From Candidatus Eiseniibacteriota bacterium (GTDB lineage: Bacteria; Arandabacterota; Arandabacteria; JAGLYR01), in the NCBI GenBank assembly GCA_023132135.1, contig JAGLYR010000028.1, positions 1-35,467 on the forward strand: DNA of 35,467 nucleotides, written 5' to 3'. The notes beneath the pieces are model-generated. The model saw nothing but the letters and a program-made list of their open reading frames with translations. It did no database searches and was not told where the DNA came from. The stretch's first letter is position 1. The number at the start of each line of letters is the position of its first letter. The translations under genes were made by a program, and so were the position numbers. Shown here piece after piece: positions 24,837 through 34,172 of the stretch.

Positions 24837-25047
24837 CCGACACGGTGTCCATGTCGCGGCGCCCCACGTTCGTGGGTACAGGTTCACGTGGGTGAGGTGT
24901 GGTTGCGAGAGTCCTCCCCAAAGGTTCCCCCGGACCGGATAGCAGGAAGCGTCCAAGCTGTCCAGAACACTCTTGGCCAGCTGCAGTTCTCGCAGATACC
25001 CGTTGTCCGATCAGGTAGGTGGGGGGGAAGAGATAGAAGAAAAGGAC
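24837..25047. other. Intergenic gap, nothing recognised
   Basis: There is no open frame with a credible start, no strong terminator and no dispersed-repeat copy that I could see between the DUF3604 gene and the first cold-shock unit. Confidence 0.5.
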
Positions 25048-25049
25048 TG

Positions 25050-25078
25050 TTGACGGATTGCTGTTGTTCGAGTATATT
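25050..25078 (+). promoter_or_regulatory. Promoter of cold-shock gene 1
   Basis: TTGACG (25050-25055), a 17-base spacer and TATATT (25073-25078) predict a start near 25085 and a leader of about 44 bases with AGAGGAGG. Confidence 0.7.
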
Positions 25079-25128
25079 TGACATAGCTAGGTGTACTGAG
25101 GTAGGGCACAAAGAGGAGGCTGTAAGAA

Positions 25129-25329
25129 ATGGCACGTGGAAAAGTCAAGTGGTTCAACGAGAACAAGGGTTTCGGATTCATTGAGCAGGAAGACGGCGCT
25201 GACGTATTTGTTCACTTCTCGGCGATCAATCAGGAAGGATTCAAGACTCTTGCCGAAGGGGAAGAGCTCGAATTCGATATAACGGAAGGGGAAAAGGGGC
25301 CCCAGGCCAGCAACGTGAGAAGAGTCTAG
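25129..25329 (+). CDS. CspA-family cold-shock protein, copy 1
   Basis: The 66-residue protein is a complete cold-shock domain with both RNA-binding motifs, KGFGFI (residues 13-18) and DVFVHF (25-30). It binds single-stranded RNA or DNA as a chaperone in the cytosol. GAGGAGG lies nine bases before the ATG. It differs from copy 2 only at residue 24 (Ala here, Pro there) and residue 65 (Arg here, Lys there). Most of the nucleotide differences between the copies are silent, indicating selection on both proteins. The two copies flank the OmpA gene. Confidence 0.97.
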   Translation: MARGKVKWFNENKGFGFIEQEDGADVFVHFSAINQEGFKTLAEGEELEFDITEGEKGPQASNVRRV

Positions 25330-25454
25330 CTCCCGGGAACGGATTCGAGTTCCCAGGATGCGATTGTGTTCAACAGTTACGCTAGTAGGAGAATACCAAG
25401 AGTTGCCAATGCCATAGGGATCTAGCTACTGAGTACGGGTTTTCCCGTCCTTGG
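25330..25454 (+). promoter_or_regulatory. Conserved 3' untranslated region of cold-shock gene 1
   Basis: This non-coding stretch is as conserved between the two copies as the coding sequence. It includes a small ACGGG-TTTT-CCCGT hairpin (25436-25449) that keeps pairing in copy 2 through a G-U pair. It may be a functional 3' UTR or give rise to a small RNA. Confidence 0.45.
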
Positions 25455-25456
25455 AT

Positions 25457-25494
25457 GCAGCCCCCCCGGCGGAACAAGTCGGGGGGGTTGCTGC
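25457..25494 (+). terminator. Terminal hairpin of cold-shock unit 1
   Basis: GCAGCCCCCCCGGC and GTCGGGGGGGTTGC pair around the loop GGAACAA, with G-U pairs where copy 2 has Watson-Crick pairs. There is no T-tract, so it could terminate transcription or stabilise the 3' end. Confidence 0.65.
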
Positions 25495-25629
25495 GTACGC
25501 TGCAAGAACTCGTTATGGATTCATGTTGACTCGGTGGCTGTTCCGGATACAGACTATGCCGGTACTCGAAAAGGAGGAAATGGCTCGGCCGGTACCAGTG
25601 GCCGGATGGTGAGAGAGAGGGGGACTAGT

Positions 25630-27060
25630 ATGGGGTTTGGGAGTTGTCTGATCAGGAATACCGCGACGAGACGGAACAGGGTGGTCGGTCTCGTTGCGAT
25701 GGCTGCGGTTCTATCCGCCGGCGTGTTCCTCATGGATCCAGGAGCTGCATCGGCCCAGGAGTCTGACTATCGTTGGGCAATCGGTCCGTGGCTCGGAGGC
25801 TATAAGTTTATCGGAGGTGAGGGAGATCGAGCTAAAATCGGGCCCGAGGGAGGCTTTGAACTCCAGCATCGCTTCTCGGAGCGTCTCACCTTCGCTTTAC
25901 GCGCAGGCTACGGTGAGAACGGAGAGTGGGACGGCGGCACCTACAGAACGCTCGTCTTCAACAGTGACCTGGTTGGCCAGGTCAATCTGATCCTTGATAA
26001 ACCCACGCGACCGTACTTGCTCCTGGGTATTGGCGTAAACTCGTGGAGATCCGAGTATGGTCACTGGGATGCCGTTGTCCGCGAGGATGCCAGGACCGAA
26101 GACCCCACGCAGCAGGTCGAGGGAACCGGTTTTGCCATCAAGCTCGGCGGCGGTGTCGAAAGAGATATTACGGAGCGACTGTTTCTGAACGCGCGGGTAA
26201 CGTATGACGTGCTCATGCGAGAGGACGACGAGCTCGATCTGGGTGGACTCTATGATCCGAACGACGCCGAGGTCGAAATCACAGCGGGTTTCCTCTACCG
26301 GTTCAGCGGTGCCCGCCCGGGAACCCCGAGGGAGCGAGATTCGGATCGGGACGGCATTTCTGACAGCTTCGATCGTTGCCCCGGCACTCCTCGCGGGGTT
26401 GCGGTCGACCGGTACGGGTGTCCCGCCGATGAAGACGGAGACGGAGTCCCCGACACAAACGATGAGTGTCCCGGAACGCCGGCTGGCGCCACCGTGGATG
26501 AGCGCGGCTGTCCTTCGGATGAGGATGGAGACGGCGTCTATAACGGGATCGACCGGTGTCCCGACACACCACGGCGCGCCGAGGTCGATCGCCGTGGCTG
26601 CCCGACCGACAGCGATCGGGACGGCGTGTACAACGGGATCGACCAGTGTCCCGACACGCCTCGCGGAGCCACGGTCAATGCCAGGGGCTGCACGGTTGCT
26701 CCTCCGCCGGAGCCTGAACCCGTAGTGGCAGTCTTGGAGGGAGTAACGTTCGCGTCCGGGACGTCGGGTCTCCTGCCCGAGGCGCTTGTCGTGTTGAACG
26801 GGATTGCTCGAGATCTTATTGGTCTTCCCGACCTCCGGGTGGAGATCCGTGGACACACGGACAGCTCCGGGGAGGACCAGTTCAATGTCAATCTCTCCCA
26901 GCAGCGTGCGGATGCGGTGAGAGACTACCTGATTTCCCGGGGTGTTTCTCCTGACCGGATGACCGCTGTCGGCTACGGAGAGTCGGAACCCGTCGCGACC
27001 AACGACACGGCGGAGGGACGTGTAAGAAACCGGCGGGTCGAGTTCCTGGTGCTGGAGTAG
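25630..27060 (+). CDS. OmpA-family outer-membrane protein with TSP3 repeats
   Basis: ATG 25630 follows AGAGGGGGA and gives 476 residues with a signal peptide ending ASAQ; the frame extends upstream to a GTG at 25534 without a leader-like start. The parts are an eight-strand-type beta-barrel (about residues 45-225), about four calcium-binding thrombospondin type 3 repeats (DEDGDGVYNGIDRCPDTPRR type), and a C-terminal OmpA domain (about 360-476; GVTFASGTSGLLPEAL, IRGHTDSSGEDQFNVNLSQQ, RVRNRRVEFLVLE). The last binds peptidoglycan, so the protein links the outer membrane to the cell wall. Both sides carry the duplicated cold-shock units. Dispersed repeat A lies 40 bases downstream. Confidence 0.93.
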   Translation: MGFGSCLIRNTATRRNRVVGLVAMAAVLSAGVFLMDPGAASAQESDYRWAIGPWLGGYKFIGGEGDRAKIGPEGGFELQHRFSERLTFALRAGYGENGEWDGGTYRTLVFNSDLVGQVNLILDKPTRPYLLLGIGVNSWRSEYGHWDAVVREDARTEDPTQQVEGTGFAIKLGGGVERDITERLFLNARVTYDVLMREDDELDLGGLYDPNDAEVEITAGFLYRFSGARPGTPRERDSDRDGISDSFDRCPGTPRGVAVDRYGCPADEDGDGVPDTNDECPGTPAGATVDERGCPSDEDGDGVYNGIDRCPDTPRRAEVDRRGCPTDSDRDGVYNGIDQCPDTPRGATVNARGCTVAPPPEPEPVVAVLEGVTFASGTSGLLPEALVVLNGIARDLIGLPDLRVEIRGHTDSSGEDQFNVNLSQQRADAVRDYLISRGVSPDRMTAVGYGESEPVATNDTAEGRVRNRRVEFLVLE

Positions 27061-27100
27061 TACGGAAGCAGCATGTAATAAAGGGCTTTTCGGGGCTTTT

Positions 27101-27177
27101 CGGGACAGAGCCCTGATTAGAATAACTCTATATTCCACAGGGAATTCCGTTCCCGGATTCGTCGCTGAATCCTGATC
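27101..27177. repeat. Dispersed repeat A, copy 2
   Basis: It aligns with 2561-2638. It is preceded by a doubled GGGGCTTTTC-like unit just after the OmpA stop codon. Confidence 0.75.
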
Positions 27178-27201
27178 AGTGGGGAATCTCCCTGAAAGTT
27201 G

Positions 27202-27230
27202 TTGACAGATTGATGTTGTTCGAGTATGTT
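27202..27230 (+). promoter_or_regulatory. Promoter of cold-shock gene 2
   Basis: TTGACA (27202-27207), a 17-base spacer and TATGTT (27225-27230). Compared with copy 1 the -35 is better and the -10 weaker, which could set different strengths. Confidence 0.7.
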
Positions 27231-27280
27231 TGACATAGCTAGGTGTACTGAGGTACGGCACAAAGAGGAGGCTGTAAGAA

Positions 27281-27481
27281 ATGGCACGTGGAAAAGTCAA
27301 GTGGTTCAACGAGAACAAGGGTTTTGGATTCATCGAGCAGGAAGATGGCCCCGATGTGTTTGTTCACTTCTCGGCGATCAATCAGGAAGGATTCAAGACT
27401 CTTGCCGAAGGGGAAGAGCTCGAATTCGACATAACGGAAGGGGAAAAGGGGCCCCAGGCCAGCAACGTAAGAAAAGTCTAG
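27281..27481 (+). CDS. CspA-family cold-shock protein, copy 2
   Basis: This 66-residue cold-shock domain protein carries KGFGFI and DVFVHF. It has proline instead of alanine at residue 24, just before the second RNA-binding motif, and lysine instead of arginine at 65. The leader, ribosome-binding site and 3' region match copy 1. It should act as a cytosolic nucleic-acid chaperone. Silent differences outnumber amino-acid changes, so both genes are probably used. Confidence 0.97.
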   Translation: MARGKVKWFNENKGFGFIEQEDGPDVFVHFSAINQEGFKTLAEGEELEFDITEGEKGPQASNVRKV

Positions 27482-27608
27482 CTCCCGGGAACGGATTCGA
27501 GTTCCGAGGATGCGATTGTGTTCAACAGTTACGCTAGTAGGAGAATACCAAGAGTTGCCAATGCCATAGGGATCTAGCTACTGAGGATGGGTTTTCCCGT
27601 TCTTGGAT

Positions 27609-27646
27609 GCAGCCCCCCCGACGGAACAAGTCGGGGGGGCTGCTGC
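27609..27646 (+). terminator. Terminal hairpin of cold-shock unit 2
   Basis: A perfect 14-bp stem, GCAGCCCCCCCGAC/GTCGGGGGGGCTGC, with loop GGAACAA. It ends about 20 bases before the stop of the convergent CoA-transferase gene, so it may serve both strands. Confidence 0.75.
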
Positions 27647-27667
27647 GTACGCGGCATGGCTGCGGAC

Positions 27668-29530
27668 TCATACGTCTCTGAATCCCATCTGCAGCTCATA
27701 CATCCCGGCCTCACCTCTCTTCGTCACATCGAAGCCCGACGTTTCGAATATATGAAGCATGGGCTTGTTCTCCATCAACACTTCTGCCGTGAAGCCAAGG
27801 AGACCATGGTTCTTCGCCAGATAGGTCAGATAGGAGAGGATTTCTCTGGCTATTCCTTTGTTGTGATACTCATCCCTCACCTCAAATGCAACCTCGGCGG
27901 TATGCGAAGCCTCGTGTATGTAGTATCGTCCCTCACCGATGATCTTCTCCTTGCCGCCTTCCACCATCACGGCGACGATCGCCATTTCGCGGGTGTAGTC
28001 GACAATCACGAACTCCTGCAGACGCTCGTGCGGCATGTCCTTTCTCGATGACATGAACCTGAGGTACAGGCTGACATCCGAAAGGGAATAGATGAAGTCC
28101 TTGAGCAAGGGTTCATCGCTTATCTTCATGGGTCGCAGGAAAACCCCAAGTCCGGATTTCGTAGTCCTGTGCGTTTCCAGCTCCTCGGGATACTCTCCCC
28201 CTTTCCCTTCCACAATCTTCTGATCACTGTATATCAGGCCCAGCTTCTTTGCTTCCTTCACGAGCCAGGGCCTGAAGTTCGGATGCGCTATGGATATCAG
28301 CTCCATTGCCCTTTCCCGGATATTCCTGCCATGCAGATATGCTATCCCATACTCGGTTACGACGTAATGGATGTCCCCCCTGACCAGACTGACACCCGCT
28401 CCCTCCTTGAGAAACGGCACTATTCGCGATACCTTGCCTGACTCGGCGGTTGACTCAAGCGCCAGTATTGTCTTGCCACCCGGCGCCAGAATTGCGCCCC
28501 TCATGAAATCGGCCTGGCCTCCAATGCCACTGTAGAATACGTTTCCAATCGATTCCGCCGTTGCCTGTCCGGTGAGGTCCAGCTCCAGACAACTGTTTAT
28601 CGCTGTCATGTTGTCGTGCTGCGCTATGATCAAGGGGTTGTTTGTGTTGTCGATTGTGTCGAACATGATGGCCGGATTGTCGTGGATATACTCATAGGTC
28701 TCTTTCTTGCCCATACAGAAAGTCGCTACGGTCTTGCCGGGATTGATGGTCTTCAGCGTGTTGTCTACCACACCGCTTTTCATCAATTCCACGATACCGT
28801 CACTCAAGAGCTCAGTGTGCACGCCCAGGTGCTTCTTCTCGTGAAGGCTGGACAGAACTGCATTTGGTATGCTGCCATATCCAACCTGAATCGTGTCTCC
28901 GTCCCGGATGAGCTGTGCGACGTATTTCCCAATCTGCTCGGCGATCTGGCCTGGTGGATCTGCACCATACTCCAGCAGGGGTTCATCGTGACGAATAACG
29001 AAATCAACATCCTGCATGCTCAAGAATCCATTCCCGTGCGTGCGTGGCATGTTCGAGTTGACCTGTACGACCACCAGCTTGGATTTTTCCGTTGCCGCCT
29101 TCACAATATCGACACTTACGCCAAGACTCATGTACCCGCGCTCATCCGGAAGTGACGCCTGTACGAGAGCCACGTCAATGGGGATGAACCCGCGGTAGAA
29201 CAGATCCGGGACGTTTGAGAGAAATATCGGGGTATAGTCGGCAGCTCCCCTGTTCACCGCATCCCGGGTGCTGCTTCCGACGAAAAAGGAGTTGTGGCGG
29301 AAGTTGCGCTTGAACACCTCATCCGTGTATGGAGCAACGCCCAGCGTCCACACGTGGAGGATCTCAGCATCGAAGAAGGCCTTCGGACGAGCTTCGACGA
29401 AATCCACGAGGGCTTGAACAAGGTGCTGGGGTTCGCCGCAACCCGTACCGACGAATATCCGGTCGCCTCGATGGATGTGGCTGAATGCCTCCTCCTCCGA
29501 TACATACTTCTCTGAAAACGCGTTGGCCAT
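27668..29530 (-). CDS. Acetyl-CoA hydrolase/CoA-transferase fused to a GNAT acetyltransferase domain
   Basis: The 620-residue protein starts at ATG 29530 behind GGGAGGAG. Residues about 1-430 match the acetyl-CoA hydrolase/4-hydroxybutyrate CoA-transferase family (VALVQASLPDERGYMSLGVS, AINSCLELDLTGQATAESIG, SGIGGQADFMRGA, YGIAYLHGRNIRERA). The catalytic glutamate of that family should lie in the CLELDLTG segment. Residues about 465-620 form a GNAT domain (FEVRDEYHNKGIAREILSYL, then LMENKPMLHIFETSGF), resembling the acetyltransferase part of protein acetyltransferases such as Pat. It should move or hydrolyse CoA esters, with the GNAT part possibly sensing or acetylating. It has its own promoter. 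Confidence 0.9.
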   Translation of the reverse strand: MANAFSEKYVSEEEAFSHIHRGDRIFVGTGCGEPQHLVQALVDFVEARPKAFFDAEILHVWTLGVAPYTDEVFKRNFRHNSFFVGSSTRDAVNRGAADYTPIFLSNVPDLFYRGFIPIDVALVQASLPDERGYMSLGVSVDIVKAATEKSKLVVVQVNSNMPRTHGNGFLSMQDVDFVIRHDEPLLEYGADPPGQIAEQIGKYVAQLIRDGDTIQVGYGSIPNAVLSSLHEKKHLGVHTELLSDGIVELMKSGVVDNTLKTINPGKTVATFCMGKKETYEYIHDNPAIMFDTIDNTNNPLIIAQHDNMTAINSCLELDLTGQATAESIGNVFYSGIGGQADFMRGAILAPGGKTILALESTAESGKVSRIVPFLKEGAGVSLVRGDIHYVVTEYGIAYLHGRNIRERAMELISIAHPNFRPWLVKEAKKLGLIYSDQKIVEGKGGEYPEELETHRTTKSGLGVFLRPMKISDEPLLKDFIYSLSDVSLYLRFMSSRKDMPHERLQEFVIVDYTREMAIVAVMVEGGKEKIIGEGRYYIHEASHTAEVAFEVRDEYHNKGIAREILSYLTYLAKNHGLLGFTAEVLMENKPMLHIFETSGFDVTKRGEAGMYELQMGFRDV

Positions 29531-29592
29531 TTACTCCTCCCACTTACCACTTTGCGGTACCAAGGCTGGAAGTTTATGAATAATCCGAGCCT

Positions 29593-29622
29593 AGCCTACG
29601 CTCGCCGACCCACTTGTGTCAA
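29593..29622 (-). promoter_or_regulatory. Predicted promoter of the CoA-transferase gene
   Basis: On the minus strand a perfect TTGACA (29617-29622) is 18 bases from TAGGCT (29593-29598), about 65 bases before the start codon. Confidence 0.5.
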
Positions 29623-29627
29623 CCCTG

Positions 29628-29676
29628 GCCTGGATTATGCATGAACCCCAGACCGGGGTTCATGCATAATCCAGGC
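29628..29676. repeat. Perfect 22-bp palindrome with 5-base loop (repeat C)
   Basis: GCCTGGATTATGCATGAACC extended by CC is followed by AGACC and its exact complement. Related single arms occur at 29811-29826, about 30160-30178 and 35371-35390. It resembles a REP-type element and lies between the CoA-transferase promoter and the ftsB stop. Confidence 0.85.
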
Positions 29677-29825
29677 GGAGCAATGGAGCAATCGATCAAT
29701 AGAGTTAGGAGAAAGGCATCGTAGAAGAATACAGTCTGCTCCATTGCGGTCGGTTTTCGGCTCTCGGCTTTCGTCACCACAAGATGTCTGCGCGCGATAA
29801 CGAGAAGACGTGTGCATGGTCCAGG

Positions 29826-30167
29826 CTAGTCGCTGGTTGCTTGATCCTCTGACACCGGAACCAGGCGGTAGGAGGTTTCTCCATCGCGGATCATGCCGTA
29901 TTTTTCGCGGGCGAATTTCTCGAGGTACTCGGCGTCAGCAAGGTTCGCAGCCTGTGTGTCGAGGTCCTCGAGGTGCGATTCCATCTCCGAGATCCGGCGG
30001 CGGATGTCGGCGTTTTCGTGTTTGAGCTTCCAGAGCTGCACGAGACTGGTGTCACCGGCGAGAAGGACCCAGAGGAGCCACAGGCCGATTGCAACGGCGA
30101 CGGTGCGGCCGACGCGATCCCGGGACATGAAGCCCCGGAAGGGGTTTCTGGGTCTGCTAACCTGCAT
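29826..30167 (-). CDS. ftsB: Septum formation initiator, FtsB/DivIC family
   Basis: This small protein (113 residues) has a short N-terminal tail, one transmembrane helix (VAVAIGLWLLWVLLA) and a coiled coil (LWKLKHENADIRRRISEMES), then the conserved end AEYLEKFAREKYGMIRDGE. That arrangement is the FtsB/DivIC pattern; the protein helps assemble the FtsQLB division complex at the septum. It lies 122 bases downstream of enolase on the same strand, a gene pair conserved in many bacteria, which supports the call. ATG 30167 has GGAGA further upstream than usual; ATG 30128 (MSRDRVGR) is an alternative. The last codon overlaps a repeat C arm. Confidence 0.88.
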   Translation of the reverse strand: MQVSRPRNPFRGFMSRDRVGRTVAVAIGLWLLWVLLAGDTSLVQLWKLKHENADIRRRISEMESHLEDLDTQAANLADAEYLEKFAREKYGMIRDGETSYRLVPVSEDQATSD

Positions 30168-30289
30168 TATGCACGAGTTCTCCGGTCTGATACTGCGACT
30201 ATCTTATCTGCCTGTGGTTCGTTCCCCAAACGAGTCCGGTACCGATTGACACAGCGTTTCCTGCATCAGACTCCGAGACTGCAACGTTC

Positions 30290-31654
<1,365 letters not shown>

Positions 31655-31664
31655 TTATGCGAGG

Positions 31665-31709
31665 CCAAGCATCTACCGGATGCCTCGCGAGTGGGCTGGT
31701 GAGAAATAC
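31665..31709. repeat. Dispersed repeat F, copy 2
   Basis: It is similar to 12094-12140, with CTCGCGA and GGCTGGTGAGAAAT in common. It fills part of the divergent eno-sigma factor spacer. Confidence 0.6.
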
Positions 31710-31820
31710 TCTCTCTCACTCTGGTTTTATCGTAGGAAGAGTGGTAAGCAGGTGTCAAGTGAAAACGTTGAGTGCACTCAGTGCTGGACATTCGGGACGC
31801 AATCACGTAAATCGTTAGTT

Positions 31821-32390
31821 GTGGATGAGGAAAAACAGTGGATTGAGCAATGCCTGGACGGGGACGAATCCGGGTACCAGCATCTGCTGGACCGGTACCG
31901 GCGAGGTATCTACAACCTTGCCTACCGGATGCTGGGCAGTGCGGAGGATGCCAATGATGCGGCCCAAGAGGCCTTCATCAAGGCCTTCAGGTCTCTGGAC
32001 AAGTACGACCCTCGCTTCAAGTTCAGCTCCTGGCTCTACCGGATTGCCACGAACCATTGCGTCGACGCTCTCCGCAAGAGGAAGGGGTACATGGTTTCTC
32101 TGGAGGAGCACGAAGAAGAGGGGCGGGATCTCAAATCCCGCCTGCCCGGCCGAAACCCCGACCCCGCAGATTACGTACACAGGGGTGAAAGGAAAGCCAT
32201 CATGACAAGGGCCATCAATCAACTTGACCCACGGTACAGATCTGTAATCTTGCTCCGGCATGACCAGGAGATGACGTACGAGGAGATGTCGTCGATCCTT
32301 GGTCTTCCCATTGGTACCGTGAAGGTGAGAGTTCACAGAGCCCGGCAGCGACTCCGTGATCTCCTGGCTCCCTTTATGGACGATCTCTAG
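31821..32390 (+). CDS. ECF-family RNA polymerase sigma factor
   Basis: Region 2 (YNLAYRMLGSAEDANDAAQE, FSSWLYRIATNHCVDALRKR) and region 4 (LDPRYRSVILLRHDQEMTYE, LPIGTVKVRVHRARQRLRDL) are both complete, with no region 3, which defines an extracytoplasmic-function sigma factor. I place the start at GTG 31821 (189 residues), just before the usual N-terminal helix. The frame is open to ATG 31680, but that codon lies in repeat F and the extra residues match nothing. No strong ribosome-binding site is seen, so the start is uncertain. An AGGAGG for the next gene overlaps its stop codon, so the operon is translationally coupled. The anti-sigma gene two places downstream probably controls it. Confidence 0.9.
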   Translation: MDEEKQWIEQCLDGDESGYQHLLDRYRRGIYNLAYRMLGSAEDANDAAQEAFIKAFRSLDKYDPRFKFSSWLYRIATNHCVDALRKRKGYMVSLEEHEEEGRDLKSRLPGRNPDPADYVHRGERKAIMTRAINQLDPRYRSVILLRHDQEMTYEEMSSILGLPIGTVKVRVHRARQRLRDLLAPFMDDL

Positions 32391-32401
32391 GAGGTTTCGA
32401 G

Positions 32402-33496
32402 GTGAACACGCGAGGCGTGGCTTCAGGATGGGTGGCTGCGAGTGTCATCGCTTCACTGGCGATTCTCGGAGTGGTTTCCGCAGCGGATGCCCGCAAGGTC
32501 GAGTACGTGGAGGAGGTCTCCCGGGTTTTCTCGGTGGATCCGGACGTGAAGCTGATTCTCACCAACACGTCGGGGGATATCAAGGTGACCACTTGGGATC
32601 GGGAAGAAATCCGGATCATCGCCCGGAAGACTGCCCGGGGCGGGTCGTCCGATGAAGCCAAGGAGTACGCCCACGATCTCGAGGTTGAAATCCGCCGCGA
32701 AGGGACTCGTCTTGTGATGGTGGACACACGGTACCCCGAGTGGGGTGGTGGGGGCGGGTTTCTCGATCTGCTCCTGTCCAGGAGTGCGTCGGGCGAGATC
32801 GACTACCGGGTCACGGTTCCGAGGGAAGCGGCGGTGGTATTGAGTTGCACCAGCGGGGATGTTTCCGTGGAAGGGACCGGCGGGAGCCTTGCTGTTTCGG
32901 TTACCAGCGGCGACGTGGAGGTAACCGAATGCAGTGGACTGGTCACTGTGGTGGCGACTTCCGGCGACATTGACGTGGAAGGCATCCGCGGCAACACGGG
33001 CCTCAGCGCCACCACCGGGGATGTCACCATCATCGGGGTGGACGGAGATCTGATGGTTGGGGTCACCTCCGGGGATATCCACTGCCAGGACGTCCGGGGC
33101 TCGATGAACCTGAGCGGGAGTTCGTCCCAGGTCACAGTGTTGGACAGCCGGGGAGATCTTGAGATCTCCACTTCCTCCGGAGACATCGAGGTCAGTGGCT
33201 TCCGGGGGGCCATACTGGTGAGGACCAAGAGTGGCGATGTGGAACTGGATATCGAGTTGCTGGAGGACGGCGAGTGCGACGTCAGCACTTCCAGCGGGGA
33301 TGTGGAGATGGAAATCCCGGAGGACGGATCGTACGGATTTGTCATCGAGACCGTGAGCGGGGAAGTCGATATATCGATGCCTGAGGAAATGGATGTCAGG
33401 GCGTCGAAGAACCTGGTGAAAGCGAAGTACCGGGGTGGGGCGCAGTTGGTTCGTGTTTCGACCATTACAGGTGATGTCTACATCGAGAGCAGGTAG
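32402..33496 (+). CDS. Secreted DUF4097-type beta-helix protein
   Basis: The 364-residue product starts at GTG 32402, behind an AGGAGG that overlaps the sigma factor's stop. A signal peptide ends near SAADA. From about residue 50 onward it is built from some eleven strands carrying the motif (T/S)SGD(V/I)xV, spaced about 20 residues apart. This is the pattern of DUF4097 putative adhesin proteins, predicted to form a stacked beta-solenoid. It should lie in the periplasm or on the surface. Its place between a sigma factor and its anti-sigma factor suggests that it is part of the regulated envelope output. No enzyme motif is visible. Confidence 0.85.
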   Translation: MNTRGVASGWVAASVIASLAILGVVSAADARKVEYVEEVSRVFSVDPDVKLILTNTSGDIKVTTWDREEIRIIARKTARGGSSDEAKEYAHDLEVEIRREGTRLVMVDTRYPEWGGGGGFLDLLLSRSASGEIDYRVTVPREAAVVLSCTSGDVSVEGTGGSLAVSVTSGDVEVTECSGLVTVVATSGDIDVEGIRGNTGLSATTGDVTIIGVDGDLMVGVTSGDIHCQDVRGSMNLSGSSSQVTVLDSRGDLEISTSSGDIEVSGFRGAILVRTKSGDVELDIELLEDGECDVSTSSGDVEMEIPEDGSYGFVIETVSGEVDISMPEEMDVRASKNLVKAKYRGGAQLVRVSTITGDVYIESR

Positions 33497-33530
33497 GCAG
33501 TTGGGGCTTGGTGCAAAGGTCTGAGGGATA

Positions 33531-34172
33531 ATGAGCTGTCGCAAGGCAAAGGACTGGATCCGCGAGAAGCTGGACGGGACGCTGGACCCGCAGGGCGAAG
33601 CGCGTCTGGAACAGCATCTCGATGAATGCCCCAAGTGCCGGCAGGAGCTGGCGACCCTGACCGCCACCGTGGAGTGGTTGGAGGATCTGGAACCGGTCTG
33701 CGCACCCGAGGGCTTTGATGAGCAAGTGCTCCGGCGTGTGCGGGAGGAGCGCCGGAGAGCAGAGGAAAGGACCTGCTGGAAAGATCTCTGGTGGATCGCC
33801 GCCCAACGGTGGGTCCGGCCTGCCGCTGCAACGGCAGGCCTGCTGGGGGCAGCCGCCCTCATGGGGCCGGAGCTGGTCCGCGCATCCTCCAGTTTTGTCA
33901 GCAATCGGCTTGCGGAACCCCTCGCCAGAGGCACGGTCCGTCTTGTTGAGCTGGCCAACGATCCGAAGGGAATTGAAACCATCAGCGACCAGGCGAAATC
34001 GGTTTCTTCCCCCATCAGCCTGGTGGGCAGGTCGCTCTACGGCGGTCTCCTCGACATGGTGGTGCCCGTTGCGCTCTGGTGCGCGATCGGCATCGCTGGA
34101 ATCGGTTTTGTCTGGTGGGTGTCCAGGTACAGTCTGCAAAGGAGGACCCGCGATGCGAGCCTTGCTTCTTGA
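33531..34172 (+). CDS. Zinc-finger anti-sigma factor, membrane protein
   Basis: The 213-residue protein begins with an anti-sigma zinc-binding domain: MSCRKAKDWIREKLDGTL followed by the H-x3-C-x2-C motif (H29, C33, C36, in EQHLDECPKCRQEL). Hydrophobic segments lie at about 100-115 (TAGLLGAAALMGPELV) and 180-198 (VPVALWCAIGIAGIGFVWWV). It should hold the ECF sigma factor of this operon at the membrane and release it on an envelope signal. GAGGG lies a few bases before the ATG. Its 3' end overlaps the next gene by 20 bases. Confidence 0.85.
   Translation: MSCRKAKDWIREKLDGTLDPQGEARLEQHLDECPKCRQELATLTATVEWLEDLEPVCAPEGFDEQVLRRVREERRRAEERTCWKDLWWIAAQRWVRPAAATAGLLGAAALMGPELVRASSSFVSNRLAEPLARGTVRLVELANDPKGIETISDQAKSVSSPISLVGRSLYGGLLDMVVPVALWCAIGIAGIGFVWWVSRYSLQRRTRDASLAS

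Larger units (their letters stand above)
25048..25504. repeat. Duplicated cold-shock unit, copy 1
   Basis: The whole block, with promoter, leader, gene, 3' region and terminal hairpin, aligns without any gap to 27200-27656 (constant offset 2152). By my count there are 4 differences in 81 bases upstream, 10 in 201 coding bases and 6 in about 167 bases downstream. Confidence 0.95.
27200..27656. repeat. Duplicated cold-shock unit, copy 2
   Basis: It aligns without gaps to 25048-25504. Homology begins two bases before the -35 hexamer and ends a few bases after the terminal hairpin, so exactly one transcription unit was copied. Confidence 0.95.

Noticed and set aside
25580-25612. Ten-residue leader frame (MARPVPVAGW) before the OmpA gene
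   Set aside because: AAAGGAGG lies only two bases from the ATG, too close for efficient initiation, and no attenuator structure was seen. It remains possible but unsupported.
25897-27333. Minus-strand frame of 478 codons
   Set aside because: It is antisense to the OmpA gene and crosses the second cold-shock promoter.
29628-29676. Possible tRNA or terminator
   Set aside because: It is a single perfect stem without cloverleaf features and without a T-tract.
32453-34015. Long minus-strand frame of 520 codons
   Set aside because: It is antisense to the DUF4097 and anti-sigma genes. GC-rich third positions on the other strand explain its length, and the peptide is compositionally odd.
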